A DNA stretch of 64,000 nt from Rhodococcus sp. RD6.2 (GCF_001040705.1 NZ_CVQP01000006.1:177760-241759), one strand, 5' to 3'. Shown: positions 46,704-55,539, numbered from the stretch's first letter. A program made the numbers and translations. Notes: generated by a model from the letters alone, not told the origin.

Positions 46704-47372
46704 GTGTCGGACGAGAGCGTGGCCGGTGGTGACGGCGTACTGCCCATGTTCCCGCTGGGTGCCGTGCTGCTCCCCGGCGAGGAGATCCCGCTACAGGTGT
46801 TCGAGCCGCGCTACCTCGACATGATCGAGCACTGCGTCGGGTCGCCGGACCGCCTGCGGTTCGGTGTGGTGCTGATCGCGCGCGGTCACGAGGTCGGTGG
46901 CGGGGACGAGCGCACCGGTGTCGGCACGGTTGCCCGGATCACCTCCTGCCGCCCGGTGTCGGGTGGGCGCCTGCACGTCGGCTGCGTCGGAGAACATCGG
47001 ATCGCGGTCGACGAGTGGCTGCCCGACGACCCGTATCCCCGTGCTCGCGTCCGGGTCTGGCCCGACGAGCCTGCCGAGGTCGAGCCCGCCGACCTCGACG
47101 CGTTGACGGACCAGATCACCGCACTCACCGACCTGGCGGAGGGCCTCACCCGCGACCGGGGCGTGGCCAAGCTGCACATCCCCGATTGGGACGACGTGGC
47201 AGGGGAACCAGGGGACCGGGCGTTCGCGCTGGCACGGGAGTTACCGCTCGGCCCGCTGGACCGACTTCGCGTGCTGTCCGCGCCGGACGCCGCGCACCGG
47301 GTGCGGGCGCTCACCGAGGGACTCGCCGACGCAGTGGCCGGCCTCCGGTTCCGTCTCGGCCGACCGGACTGA
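46704..47372 (+). CDS. LON peptidase substrate-binding domain protein
   Basis: 222 residues from GTG at 46704. MFPLGAVLLPGEEIPLQVFEPRY is the start of the LON N-terminal domain, with GTVARITSCRPVSGGRLHVGCVGEHR as its core strand segment; no ATPase or protease domain follows. Stand-alone proteins of this type are common but their function is unclear. It is followed after four bases by the first fluoride-exporter gene, so it may be co-transcribed. Confidence 0.85.
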   Translation: MSDESVAGGDGVLPMFPLGAVLLPGEEIPLQVFEPRYLDMIEHCVGSPDRLRFGVVLIARGHEVGGGDERTGVGTVARITSCRPVSGGRLHVGCVGEHRIAVDEWLPDDPYPRARVRVWPDEPAEVEPADLDALTDQITALTDLAEGLTRDRGVAKLHIPDWDDVAGEPGDRAFALARELPLGPLDRLRVLSAPDAAHRVRALTEGLADAVAGLRFRLGRPD

Positions 47373-47376
47373 ACCG

Positions 47377-47811
47377 GTGCGGGCTGGGGTGGGTGTGCGA
47401 GCAGGCGGCGACGTCGCGATCGTCTCCGCTGTCGCGGTCGGCGGCGCGATCGGCGCGGTCGCTCGTTACACGCTGACGGTGCTGTTCCCGGCGGCGCCGG
47501 GGCAGATCCCCTGGGCGACGCTGATCGCGAACGTCAGCGGCTGCTTCCTCATCGGAATCCTGATGGTGCTGGTCACCGAGGTGTGGACGGCGCATCCGGT
47601 GGTCCGGCCTTTCCTCGGGGTGGGGATTCTCGGTGGCTACACCACCTTCTCGACGTACGCGGTCGAGACACGCCAACTCGTCGCCGACGGCGACCTCGCC
47701 CTCGCGTTCGGCTATCTGGCGGGAACGGTGCTCGCCGCGCTCGCCGCGGTGCTGGCGGGACTGTGGGTCACGAGACTGGCCGTCGGAGGCCGCAACGGGA
47801 GAGGAACCTGA
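47377..47811 (+). CDS. Fluoride ion exporter FluC/CrcB, subunit 1
   Basis: 144 residues. [19 protein letters not shown] and [12 protein letters not shown] are the conserved pore and Na+-site motifs of FluC/CrcB. Four membrane segments are visible. Such small proteins work as dimers; the presence of a second copy at 48160 suggests the pair form a dual-topology heterodimer. GTG or alternative starts near 47377-47410 are possible since LON-domain gene ends four bases before. Confidence 0.93.
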   Translation: MRAGVGVRAGGDVAIVSAVAVGGAIGAVARYTLTVLFPAAPGQIPWATLIANVSGCFLIGILMVLVTEVWTAHPVVRPFLGVGILGGYTTFSTYAVETRQLVADGDLALAFGYLAGTVLAALAAVLAGLWVTRLAVGGRNGRGT

Positions 47812-47812
47812 C

Positions 47813-48163
47813 ATGAGCGACGTCACGCACACGATCCACTCTCGGCCGGAGCTGCGGCTGACGGTCATCCTCGGGCTCGACGACCTGTGGCACCACAAGC
47901 CCAAGTACCAGGAGATCGTGCGCCGCGCCCGCGACGCCGGACTGGCCGGTGCCAGCGTCTGGCGAGGAACGGAAGGGTACGGCGCGTCCTCGCACATCCA
48001 CACGGCGCGACTTCTCGACCTCGCCGACGGGCTGCCCGTTCTCGTGGTGGTCGTCGACGAGGAGCCGCGGATCCGGGCGTTCCTCGAGACGATCGCGGAC
48101 CTGCTCGGTCAGGCGACGGTCACCCTCGACCACGTCGAACGCATCCACGTGAGCGACGCGTGA
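47813..48163 (+). CDS. DUF190 family PII-like protein
   Basis: 116 residues from the ATG at 47813, one base after the first crcB stop. The ferredoxin-like fold is suggested by [22 protein letters not shown], then [15 protein letters not shown], which resembles the PII T-loop region. DUF190 is a PII-like family often encoded next to fluoride exporters. The GASSHIHT after it is typical. A role as a regulator or co-factor of the FluC pair is suggested by position only. Confidence 0.85.
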   Translation: MSDVTHTIHSRPELRLTVILGLDDLWHHKPKYQEIVRRARDAGLAGASVWRGTEGYGASSHIHTARLLDLADGLPVLVVVVDEEPRIRAFLETIADLLGQATVTLDHVERIHVSDA

Positions 48164-48525
48164 CGGTCCTGCTCGTCGTCGTCGGCGGGGCGATCGGCGC
48201 CCCGGCGCGGTACCTCCTCGACCGGGCGGTGCAGTCCCGTCACGACAGCGTGCTCCCGTGGGGGACGCTGTGCGTCAACGTGATCGGCTCGTTCGTCCTC
48301 GGGGTCCTCGCCGGCGTCGGCACCGCACACGACAGTGCGCTCTGGACGGTCCTCGGGACCGGCTTCTGCGGCGCGCTCACCACCTTCAGCACGTTCGGGT
48401 ACGAGACGGTCCGGCTGCTCGAGGATCGGGCGAGGCTGTTCGCATTCGGGAACGTCGCGGTGACCCTCGTCGCCGGGATCGGTGCGGCGGTCGCGGGATT
48501 CGCCGCGGGCGCGGCGATCGCCTGA
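48160..48525 (+). CDS. Fluoride ion exporter FluC/CrcB, subunit 2
   Basis: 121 residues from GTG at 48160, overlapping the DUF190 stop by [26 protein letters not shown] and [12 protein letters not shown] match the first copy. Four hydrophobic segments. Three genes with one-base or four-base junctions, crcB-DUF190-crcB, form one translational unit that matches, from memory, Rv3069-Rv3071 of M. tuberculosis. Confidence 0.93.
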   Translation: MTVLLVVVGGAIGAPARYLLDRAVQSRHDSVLPWGTLCVNVIGSFVLGVLAGVGTAHDSALWTVLGTGFCGALTTFSTFGYETVRLLEDRARLFAFGNVAVTLVAGIGAAVAGFAAGAAIA

Positions 48526-48534
48526 GGAGGTGTT

Positions 48535-48993
48535 GTGTCCACTCTCACCAGGTCGGCCGCCGCAGCGGCGGCGGCGATCGTCGCGGGCGTCGCGGTCGGC
48601 GTCCTCGCGCGAATCCTGATGCGGCTGACCACCGTTGCGGCCGCGGGCGACGCCGGGTTCTCGTGGTCGGGGTCGGCGGGAATCGTGACGCTCTACGTCG
48701 TCGCGATGATCCCCGGCGCGGTCGCCGTAGCCGTCGCCCGTCGCGGCGTCGCCGTTGCGCTCCTGACGGCGGGCTCGATCTTCCTGTGCGTCCCCGCCGT
48801 CGGTGTGGCGTCCGAGGAGATCGGTGACCTCGGCGATCTCGGAACGGTCGGAACGGTCGCGGTCGCGGTACTCGGCGGCGCGGTGTTCGCGACGCTGGTC
48901 GTCCTGCCGGTGGTCACCTTCCGGTTCGCGCGACGGTTCGGGGCGGTTCCCAGGCCGGGTGCAACTCCCGTCGCACGGGTCGGGGCACCGTGA
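48535..48993 (+). CDS. Small multi-pass membrane protein, unknown
   Basis: 152 residues from GTG at 48535, preceded by GAGGAGG. Four hydrophobic segments (roughly 8-30, 48-66, 72-92, 103-125) and a short charged tail. No family is recognised. It follows the fluoride-exporter genes after nine bases and may be part of the same transcript. Confidence 0.7.
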   Translation: MSTLTRSAAAAAAAIVAGVAVGVLARILMRLTTVAAAGDAGFSWSGSAGIVTLYVVAMIPGAVAVAVARRGVAVALLTAGSIFLCVPAVGVASEEIGDLGDLGTVGTVAVAVLGGAVFATLVVLPVVTFRFARRFGAVPRPGATPVARVGAP

Positions 48994-49038
48994 TCGAATG
49001 ACCGTGCACAGACGTGCACGGTCAGGAGGAGGGGCATC

Positions 49039-50673
49039 GTGGCACACGAGAGGGCCGGGCAACCGGCACAGGCAGCGGATCTCGAGGATCTCGCGCAGCT
49101 GGTGACGGCCTACTACAGTCGCACGCCCGACCCCGAGAACCCGGACGAGCGGGTGGCGTTCGGGACGTCGGGACATCGTGGCTCGTCTCTCGACGGCGCG
49201 TTCAACGAGGCGCACATCCTCGCCACGACGCAGGCGATCGTCGAGTACCGCGCGGCACAGGGGTACACGGGACCGCTGTACCTGGGCCGTGACACGCACG
49301 CCCTGTCGGAACCGGCGTGGACGAGCGCGCTCGAGGTGCTCGCGGGCAACGGCGTCGACGTCCTGATCGATGCGGCCGGGCGCTACACCCCGACGCCAGG
49401 CGTCAGCCACGCCATCCTGCGGCACAACGAGGGCCTGTCGTCCGGATTCGCGGACGGCATCGTCGTCACCCCGTCTCACAATCCGCCGCGTGACGGTGGC
49501 TTCAAGTACAACCCGCCGTCGGGTGGACCGGCAGGCTCCGACGCGACCTCGGTCATCGAGGACCGCGCGAACGCGTTGCTCGCCGCCGGTCTGACCGGCG
49601 TGAAGCGGGTGTCGCTGGCGACGGCACTGGCCACGGCCGCGCGGCCGTTCGACTACCTCGGCCGGTACGTCGACGACCTGCCGAACATGGTCGATCTCGA
49701 CGCGATCCGCGCCGCGGGTGTCCGCATCGGCGCCGACCCGATGGGCGGGGCGGCCGTCGACTACTGGGGTGCGATCGGCGAACGTCACCGCCTCGACCTG
49801 ACGGTCGTCAATCCGCTGGTCGACGCGACCTGGCGGTTCATGACCCTCGACACGGACGGCAAGATCCGCATGGACTGCTCGTCGCCGAATGCGATGGCGT
49901 CGCTGATCGGTGCCCGCGACCGGTACGACATCGCGACCGGCAACGACGCCGACTCGGACCGGCACGGCATCGTCACCCCGGACGGCGGGCTGATGAACCC
50001 GAACCACTACCTCGCCGTCGCGATCGAGCACCTGTACACCCACCGTCCGGAGTGGGGCGGGGGCACGAAGGTCGGCAAGACCCTCGTCAGCTCGTCGATG
50101 ATCGACCGCGTCGTCGAGGGACTGGGCCGCGAACTCGTCGAGGTGCCGGTCGGGTTCAAGTGGTTCGTGCCCGGTCTGCTGTCCGGGGATCTCGGCTTCG
50201 GTGGCGAGGAGAGCGCGGGCGCTTCCTTCCTGCGGCGCGACGGCCGCGTGTGGACCACAGACAAGGACGGCATCGTGCTGGCGCTGCTGGCGTCGGAGAT
50301 CCTCGCGGTCACCGGATCGTCCCCGTCGCAGCGGTACCGCGGGCTCACCGAGCGCTACGGCGACCCGGTGTACGCGCGGGTGGACGCGCCCGCGAACCGC
50401 GCGCAGAAGGCGACCCTCGCCGCGCTGTCCCCGGACGCGGTCACGGCGACCGAACTGGCCGGCGAGGCGATCACCGCAACCCTGACGGCGGCGCCCGGCA
50501 ACGGTGCACCGCTCGGCGGCCTCAAGGTGTGCACGGAGAACGCCTGGTTCGCGGCACGCCCCTCCGGGACCGAGGACAAGTACAAGATCTACGCCGAGTC
50601 GTTCCTTGGACCCGGCCACCTCACACAGGTGCAGGACGCCGCCCGTGACCTCGTGAGCCGCGCACTCGGGTAG
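49039..50673 (+). CDS. pgm: Phosphoglucomutase (alpha-D-glucose-phosphate specific)
   Basis: 544 residues from GTG at 49039. [10 protein letters not shown] near the N-terminus, the phosphoserine loop [11 protein letters not shown] (Ser146), the metal loop [11 protein letters not shown], and the substrate loop EESAG and [10 protein letters not shown] are all present. It interconverts glucose 1- and 6-phosphate, feeding glycogen/trehalose and cell-wall sugar synthesis. The length (544) is typical of bacterial Pgm. In M. tuberculosis Pgm (Rv3068c) is also beside the crcB pair. A strong inverted repeat overlaps the stop. Confidence 0.95.
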   Translation: MAHERAGQPAQAADLEDLAQLVTAYYSRTPDPENPDERVAFGTSGHRGSSLDGAFNEAHILATTQAIVEYRAAQGYTGPLYLGRDTHALSEPAWTSALEVLAGNGVDVLIDAAGRYTPTPGVSHAILRHNEGLSSGFADGIVVTPSHNPPRDGGFKYNPPSGGPAGSDATSVIEDRANALLAAGLTGVKRVSLATALATAARPFDYLGRYVDDLPNMVDLDAIRAAGVRIGADPMGGAAVDYWGAIGERHRLDLTVVNPLVDATWRFMTLDTDGKIRMDCSSPNAMASLIGARDRYDIATGNDADSDRHGIVTPDGGLMNPNHYLAVAIEHLYTHRPEWGGGTKVGKTLVSSSMIDRVVEGLGRELVEVPVGFKWFVPGLLSGDLGFGGEESAGASFLRRDGRVWTTDKDGIVLALLASEILAVTGSSPSQRYRGLTERYGDPVYARVDAPANRAQKATLAALSPDAVTATELAGEAITATLTAAPGNGAPLGGLKVCTENAWFAARPSGTEDKYKIYAESFLGPGHLTQVQDAARDLVSRALG

Positions 50674-50745
50674 GCGCCCGCGACGCTCGTGCGCGCTGTC
50701 ACGGTCCGGCGACCCCCGACGCGCGTACGAGCGCGAAGCGCCTAC
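50670..50745. terminator. Compound inverted repeat: pgm terminator overlapping MFS promoter region
   Basis: GTAGGCGC (50670-50677) is inverted at 50738-50745 and an inner CGCTCGTGCGCGC (50684-50696) pairs with 50721-50733 with one mismatch. Together they would fold into a long stem whose end is 11 bases before the MFS start. Its outer arm includes the pgm stop codon, so it may also affect the 3' end of the pgm message. Confidence 0.65.
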
Positions 50746-50755
50746 GATCTGAGCA

Positions 50756-52018
50756 GTGTCAGATCCCCTCCCGGTGGCGAAGACGCGTTTGCCCAGCGAG
50801 ATCTGGGTTCTCGTGAGCGCCGCATTCGTCATCGCCCTCGGCTACGGCATCGTGGCGCCCGCCTTGCCGCAGTTCGCGGTGAGTTTCGGGGTCGGGGCAT
50901 TCGCCGCGACAGTCGTGATCTCGTCGTTCGCGTTCATGCGCCTGGTGTTCGCGCCCGTCAGCGGGTCGCTCGTGCAGCGGATCGGCGAGCGGCCGACGTA
51001 TCTGACCGGTCTGGTCATCGTCGCGGTCTCCACCGGCGCGGTCGCGTTCGCGTCGAGCTACTGGCAGCTGCTGGTGTTCCGCGGACTCGGTGGCATCGGA
51101 TCGACGATGTTCACGGTGTCCGCGCTCGGCCTGCTCATCCGGATCACGCCGCCGCACATCCGCGGGCGGGTGTCGGGCCTGTACGCGACGTCGTTCCTGT
51201 TCGGCAGCATCGGCGGGCCGCTCGTCGGCGCGGCGCTCGTCGGGTTCGGACTGCGGGTGCCGTTCCTCATCTACGCCGTCACCCTGCTGATCGCCGCCGC
51301 GGTCGTGTACTTCCGGCTCAAGGGGTCGGCGCTCGCGGCGCCGGAGACGGCCGGACCGACCGTGACGATGAGCTTCCGGGAGGCGCTGCTGGCCCCGATG
51401 TACCGGGCGGCACTGCTGTCGAACTTCGTCAACGGCTGGGCTGTGTTCGGGGTGCGCGTGGCGCTGGTGCCGCTGCTCGTCGTGCAGGCGCTGCACGCCG
51501 GCGAGGGCTACGCGGGCATCGCGCTCACCGTGTTCGCCATCGGCAACGCCCTCGTCCAGATCCAGGCGGGCCGGCTCTCCGACGCCCACGGCAGGCGGCC
51601 GTTCGTGCTCGCCGGTCTCGTCATCGCGGGGGCCGCCACCGCCGCGCTCGGATTCAGTCCGAACCTGTGGGTGCTGTTCGCACTGTCGGCGGTCGCCGGT
51701 GTCGGGTCGGGACTGATGAACCCGGCCCAGCAGGCCGCGGTCGCCGACGTCGTCGGGTCCAAGGCTCGCGGTGGTCCGGTGCTGGCGGCGTTCCAGATGG
51801 CGTCCGACGTCGGGTCCGTTCTCGGGCCGTTGGTCGCGGGTCTGCTCGCCGAGCAGGTGTCGTACTCCGTCGCGTTCGCGATCACCGGGGCGTTGACGGT
51901 GCCCGCGATCGTCGCGTGGGCGATGGTGCCCCGCTCAGGCCGGGACGCCGACGCCCACGAGGAGGCCGACCAGGTAGGTGGCGCCGACGGCGACGAGGCC
52001 GAACAGAAGTTGCCGTAG
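50756..52018 (+). CDS. MFS transporter (drug/metabolite efflux type)
   Basis: 420 residues from GTG at 50756. Twelve hydrophobic segments are recognisable; RLVFAPVSGSLVQRIGERPTYL is the loop 2-3 signature and GRLSDAHGRRPFVLAG that of loop 8-9. It is probably a proton-driven exporter; the substrate is unknown. The last ~28 residues (RDADAHEEADQVGGADGDEA and on) are acidic and unlike any MFS tail. They are the antisense reading of the end of the VIT-type gene, which overlaps by 84 bases. Confidence 0.87.
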   Translation: MSDPLPVAKTRLPSEIWVLVSAAFVIALGYGIVAPALPQFAVSFGVGAFAATVVISSFAFMRLVFAPVSGSLVQRIGERPTYLTGLVIVAVSTGAVAFASSYWQLLVFRGLGGIGSTMFTVSALGLLIRITPPHIRGRVSGLYATSFLFGSIGGPLVGAALVGFGLRVPFLIYAVTLLIAAAVVYFRLKGSALAAPETAGPTVTMSFREALLAPMYRAALLSNFVNGWAVFGVRVALVPLLVVQALHAGEGYAGIALTVFAIGNALVQIQAGRLSDAHGRRPFVLAGLVIAGAATAALGFSPNLWVLFALSAVAGVGSGLMNPAQQAAVADVVGSKARGGPVLAAFQMASDVGSVLGPLVAGLLAEQVSYSVAFAITGALTVPAIVAWAMVPRSGRDADAHEEADQVGGADGDEAEQKLP

Positions 52019-52738
52019 CGCGCCGCGCACACGCGGCTGCGACGTCAGGTGCGAGGTGGTCGCACCGACCAGGAGCAGGCCGACGCAGCCGACCGCGAGG
52101 CCCGCGACGAGCGATTCGAATCCGAGCAGGTACGGGATCAGCGGAATGATCGCGCCGATCGCGAACATCAGGAACGACGACGCGCCCGCGACCAGCGGGG
52201 ACGGCTTCTCGGTCGGGTCGACACCCAGTTCGTGCGTCAGGTGGATCGTCACGGCCTGCTCGGCGTCGCGGTGGACTTCCTGCGCCGCGGTCCGCGCCGT
52301 GGCCTCGGTCATCCCCATGTCGACGAACGTGCCCACCAGTTCGGTCTGTTCGGAGATCGGGTGACGGGCCTGCGCGCGGCGTTCGACGCGCACCTCGGCG
52401 TCGATCTGCTGATTCGCCGTCGACACCGATGCGTACTCGCCGAGGGCCATGGAGAAGGCGCCCGCCGCGAGGCCGGCAATGCCGCTGAGGACGATCTCGT
52501 TCGCGGCCAGGCCTGCGCCGCCGACACCGGCGAGCAGTGAGGTGTTCGTCACCAGTCCGTCCATCGCCCCGAACGCGGCTGCGCGCAGCCACCCGCCGGA
52601 GACGTCGGCGTGCCGGTGGTCGAACTCGTGCGGTAGTGCACCGTGCGGAAGCGCAGCCGATGGGGTGCCCGGCCGATCCGGTTCGCCCGGGCGAGGTGAC
52701 TCCGGCTCGTCCGGACGAGGTGCCGCGTCGTCGTCCAT
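51935..52738 (-). CDS. VIT1/CCC1-family divalent-metal transporter
   Basis: 267 residues from the ATG at 52738; no Shine-Dalgarno sequence is evident, so other starts in the Asp/Pro-rich first 35 residues are possible. The VIT signature is present: AAFGAMDGLVTNTSLLAGVGGAG, GLAAGAFSMALGEYASV, and RRAQARHPI within the metal-binding helix, with the C-terminal half carrying three more hydrophobic segments. These transporters move Fe2+ or Mn2+ out of the cytoplasm. Its 3' end is antisense to the MFS transporter over 84 bases. Confidence 0.87.
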   Translation of the reverse strand: MDDDAAPRPDEPESPRPGEPDRPGTPSAALPHGALPHEFDHRHADVSGGWLRAAAFGAMDGLVTNTSLLAGVGGAGLAANEIVLSGIAGLAAGAFSMALGEYASVSTANQQIDAEVRVERRAQARHPISEQTELVGTFVDMGMTEATARTAAQEVHRDAEQAVTIHLTHELGVDPTEKPSPLVAGASSFLMFAIGAIIPLIPYLLGFESLVAGLAVGCVGLLLVGATTSHLTSQPRVRGALRQLLFGLVAVGATYLVGLLVGVGVPA

Positions 52739-52777
52739 GGAATGGAATGTACGCGGCACGTCGGTACGGTGAGAGCC

Positions 52778-53266
52778 GTGTGGAAATCCGTCGTCAGTCT
52801 GCTCGCCCGACTCGGTCTGGCGGCCGTGTGGCTGATATCCGGTGGAGTGAAGGTCGCCGACCCGACCCAGACGGTCGTCGCGGTCAGGGCATACCAACTG
52901 CTCCCGGAGGGCCTCGTCCGTCCGGTCGCCGCGATCATGCCGATGTTCGAGATCGCCGTCGGTCTGCTGCTTCTGATCGGTCTCGCGGTGCGGGCGACCG
53001 CGGTCGCGTCGGCCGGCATGCTGCTGGTCCTGATCGGCGTGATCATCTCCGTGTGGGCGCGCGGCCTGTCCATCGACTGCGGCTGCTTCGGCGGCGGCGG
53101 AGTGGCCGACGTCGACGGCTGGGACTATGCGCGGGAGATCGCCCGCGACGTCGGATTCCTCGCGCTGGCCGTCTGGCTGATCGTCTTCCCGCGCAGCCCG
53201 TTCGCGCTGGGGCCGCGGTCACGGGCACCGCTCTCAGTGCGCGCTCAGCAAGAGGTGACAGAGTAA
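52778..53266 (+). CDS. MauE/DoxX-type quinone-interacting membrane protein
   Basis: 162 residues from GTG at 52778, after CGGTGAGAGCC; GTG at 52769 is an alternative. Four hydrophobic segments with WLISGGVKVADP after the first, and SIDCGCFGGGG with a CxC pair in the third loop, as in MauE/DoxX-like proteins. MauE is needed for disulfide formation in methylamine dehydrogenase. With the DsbA-like thioredoxin 57 bases downstream, this protein probably plays the DsbB/VKOR part of returning electrons to quinone. Confidence 0.8.
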   Translation: MWKSVVSLLARLGLAAVWLISGGVKVADPTQTVVAVRAYQLLPEGLVRPVAAIMPMFEIAVGLLLLIGLAVRATAVASAGMLLVLIGVIISVWARGLSIDCGCFGGGGVADVDGWDYAREIARDVGFLALAVWLIVFPRSPFALGPRSRAPLSVRAQQEVTE

Positions 53267-53323
53267 AGCCGCATTTACCCAGCTAGTTCCATCCACGGAC
53301 ATATCGGACCGGAGGACCGCACC

Positions 53324-54070
53324 GTGAGCAGCAAGAAGGTCAAACCCGTCAAGGCGGTGCCGCAGGCCACGTCGAGCCGATCGACGTACATCCTCGGTGG
53401 CCTCGCGGTGGTGGTGATCGCCGTCGTCGTGATCGCAGGCGTGCTGTGGAGCAGCAACCGCAGCAAGCCCCGCAACGAAGGCTACGGAGGTGTGTCGAAC
53501 TCGGCCGTGCAGGTGACGACCGAGGCGGACGGCGCGATCCTGCTCGGTCTGCCCGACGCGACCACCACGATCGATCTCTACGAGGATCCGATGTGCCCGT
53601 ACTGCGCGGAACTCGAGCACACCAACGGCCAGGAGATTGCCCAGAAGATCGACGAGGGTGCCCTCGCGGTTCGGTACCACACCCTGGACTTCCTCAACCG
53701 GCTTTCGGCGAGCGGTGACTACTCGTCGCGTGCGGCCGGTGCGCTGATGTGCGTCGCGGACAGCGGCGATGCGATCGCGTTCTCCGCGTTCCACGGCGCA
53801 CTGTTCACGCCGGACAACCAGCCCGCCGAGAACGGCAGCTCGGATCACAGCAACGCCGAGCTCGCGGACATCGCGCGTGACGCGGGTGCGAACGACGACG
53901 CCGTCGCGTGTGTCACCGACGGGGCCAAGGTCGAGGCGGCCACCGCTGCCGCGCAGACGGGGCGCGCGGCCCTCGCCGCCACCGGCGCCGCAGGAACCCC
54001 CGCGGTGATCGTGGACGGCACCGTCGTCGACGCGCTCGGCAACCCGAACTGGGTGGCGGACCTGAACTGA
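53324..54070 (+). CDS. Membrane-anchored DsbA-like disulfide oxidoreductase
   Basis: 248 residues from GTG at 53324. One N-terminal membrane anchor (about 22-43) and an external thioredoxin-fold domain. CPYC (Cys91-Cys94) is in IDLYEDPMCPYCAELE, and the cis-proline loop is GTPAVIVDG near residue 228. The arrangement corresponds to M. tuberculosis DsbA (Rv2969c), where the partner is VKOR rather than MauE. It should introduce disulfides in exported proteins, such as the cysteine pairs of FtsX and the lipase in this window. Confidence 0.9.
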   Translation: MSSKKVKPVKAVPQATSSRSTYILGGLAVVVIAVVVIAGVLWSSNRSKPRNEGYGGVSNSAVQVTTEADGAILLGLPDATTTIDLYEDPMCPYCAELEHTNGQEIAQKIDEGALAVRYHTLDFLNRLSASGDYSSRAAGALMCVADSGDAIAFSAFHGALFTPDNQPAENGSSDHSNAELADIARDAGANDDAVACVTDGAKVEAATAAAQTGRAALAATGAAGTPAVIVDGTVVDALGNPNWVADLN

Positions 54071-54228
54071 TGCGGGATCGGTGGTCGGCGTCACCGCGCC
54101 GACCACCGATCACCGGCGACAATCACCTGTGACCAGCCGATTTGTTGCCGCAACAGATGGTGGTGTAACTTTTTCCAGGCGAGAGCGGAACGGCCGCGAG
54201 GCCGAGATGCACTCGAACAAATGAACAC

Positions 54229-54301
54229 GGGGCTATGGCGCAGCTGGTAGCGCACCACACTGGCAGTGTGGGGGTCAGGGGTTCGAGTCCCCTTAGCTCC
54301 A
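54229..54301 (+). tRNA. tRNA-Ala (GGC)
   Basis: 73 bases from GGGGCTA to discriminator A; CCA not encoded. Acceptor GGGGCTA/TAGCTCC includes a G-U pair at the alanine position (G3-U70), the identity element for AlaRS. Anticodon arm CACACTGGCAGTGTG gives GGC, reading GCC. T arm AGGGGTTCGAGTCCCCT. Confidence 0.96.
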
Positions 54302-54307
54302 CAGAAG

Positions 54308-54340
54308 AAACCCCAGGTCAGATTTTCTGACCTGGGGTTT
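54308..54340 (+). terminator. tRNA-Ala terminator
   Basis: AAACCCCAGGTCAG (54308-54321) pairs with CTGACCTGGGGTTT (54327-54340), followed by TCTG. Begins six bases after the tRNA. Confidence 0.9.
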
Positions 54341-54377
54341 TCTGTGCGCTCGGGGCCGGCGTGGCAGTCAGCGGGAC

Positions 54378-54764
54378 CTATCCCGCCATCGCGCCGATGG
54401 CGCCGGTGAAGTAGGGCACCAGCCAGATCGACCACACGACCAGACTGAACTTGTGGAACTTCGCCTTCTCGGAGGGGCGATCACGGATCAGGACGATGAT
54501 CGCCCACACGAGATGGATCGCCATGAGGACGATCGCGAGGGCGCCGGTGGCGATCATGATCTTGTCGAAACCCGACGTCCCGGTATCGGGTGACTCGTCG
54601 GAGATCCGGCTCATCAGGAAGGTGCCGGTTGCGTCGCAGATCAGGCCCAGCGCGAACGCTCCCGCGTGCCACCACTTGAGGGTCTTCTGGATGCGCTCCG
54701 ACCACACGCCGATGGAGTAGAAGATCAGCGCGAACGTGATGACGATGATTGCAGCGGCCAGCAT
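54378..54764 (-). CDS. HsmA-like small membrane protein (TIGR03987 type)
   Basis: 128 residues. Four hydrophobic segments (about 3-22, 33-52, 70-92, 104-122) with WWHAGAFALGLICDATGTFLM and KIMIATGALAIVLMAIHLVW, matching the TIGR03987/HsmA family of unknown function. It ends 37 bases before the tRNA-Ala terminator on the other strand. The 144-base gap upstream carries four tandem nine-base repeats. Confidence 0.75.
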   Translation of the reverse strand: MLAAAIIVITFALIFYSIGVWSERIQKTLKWWHAGAFALGLICDATGTFLMSRISDESPDTGTSGFDKIMIATGALAIVLMAIHLVWAIIVLIRDRPSEKAKFHKFSLVVWSIWLVPYFTGAIGAMAG

Positions 54765-54844
54765 GTCCCGACCCTAGCCCTGACGTTCGCGGATCCCGTG
54801 GTGGTCGCGGAGCCGACGACGCGTGTCGGTTCCGGGCGCCGGTC

Positions 54845-54880
54845 GACCGCGACGACCGCGACGCCCGCGACGACCGCGAC
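54845..54880. repeat. Four tandem 9-bp repeats (GACCGCGAC)
   Basis: Units at 54845, 54854, 54863 and 54872; the third reads GCCCGCGAC. They lie between the HsmA-like gene start and the stop of the mycothiol-enzyme gene, in sequence that is not coding in any convincing frame. Confidence 0.85.
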
Positions 54881-54908
54881 CTTACTTTCTACTTGCGCCC
54901 GGTGGCGG

Positions 54909-55517
54909 TCAGCCCGCGACGCGTCTGCGCAGGGTCTCGACTCCCTCGCCGTCCAGATCGTCGAGGGCGGCGACGCGCCCGACCGACGCCAGCGCCAGCG
55001 CCTCGCCGGGACCGCGCACCTCGGGTCCGGAGCCGCGGCGCCAGTCCATGTCCGTCGCGACGAGTCGCAGGCCTCTCGTGTACCGCCACGGCAGCGCGAA
55101 CGGGTCCGGACGCTCGAGGACGAGACGCAGGCGTTCCGGGTCGATGGTGCGCGGCAGACCCAGCGGCCGGCGGATGTCCTGCTGGTGCACGAGATGGTCG
55201 GCGAGGCCGAGCCGTGGCCAGTAGCGGGTGATCCAACTGGTCTCGGCCGAGCCGGCCAGGACGGCGACCAGTTCGTCGGTGGTGACGTCCCGGTGGGAGG
55301 CGACGTAGTGGTCGTTGTAGGCGATCGGATTGGGCCGCCGCAGGAGTCCCAGTGTGTAGCGGGGCAAGGGAACGGCGTCGAGCGACAGGTGCACCGCGAC
55401 GTCGCGCACCGTCCACCCGCCGCACAGTGACGGTGTCTGCCACTGCTCGTCCGTGAGCCCCCCGAGCAGTTCGACCAATTCGCGCCGCTCCGCGACGACG
55501 TGCGTTCTAACCCCCAT
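54909..55517 (-). CDS. Mycothiol-dependent maleylpyruvate isomerase-family (DinB-like) enzyme
   Basis: 202 residues from the ATG at 55517. ERRELVELLGGLTDEQWQTPSLCGGWTVRDVAVHLS is the N-terminal helix and metal-ligand motif (His in VAVHLS) of the family, with more histidines at HDVTTD and ADHLVHQQDI. These DinB-fold enzymes use mycothiol, the actinobacterial thiol, to transfer or detoxify, but most members are uncharacterised. It follows the FAD monooxygenase gene by 22 bases on the same strand, so the two may act together. Confidence 0.78.
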   Translation of the reverse strand: MGVRTHVVAERRELVELLGGLTDEQWQTPSLCGGWTVRDVAVHLSLDAVPLPRYTLGLLRRPNPIAYNDHYVASHRDVTTDELVAVLAGSAETSWITRYWPRLGLADHLVHQQDIRRPLGLPRTIDPERLRLVLERPDPFALPWRYTRGLRLVATDMDWRRGSGPEVRGPGEALALASVGRVAALDDLDGEGVETLRRRVAG

Positions 55518-55539
55518 GCCGCCCGATGATAGGCACGCG

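Noticed and set aside
47373-47377. Fluoride riboswitch before the first crcB
   Set aside because: Only four bases separate it from the previous gene, so no room for an aptamer; none of its conserved sequence is seen inside the LON-domain gene end.
48109-50832. 907-residue minus-strand frame
   Set aside because: Antisense to crcB, pgm and neighbours; no motif.
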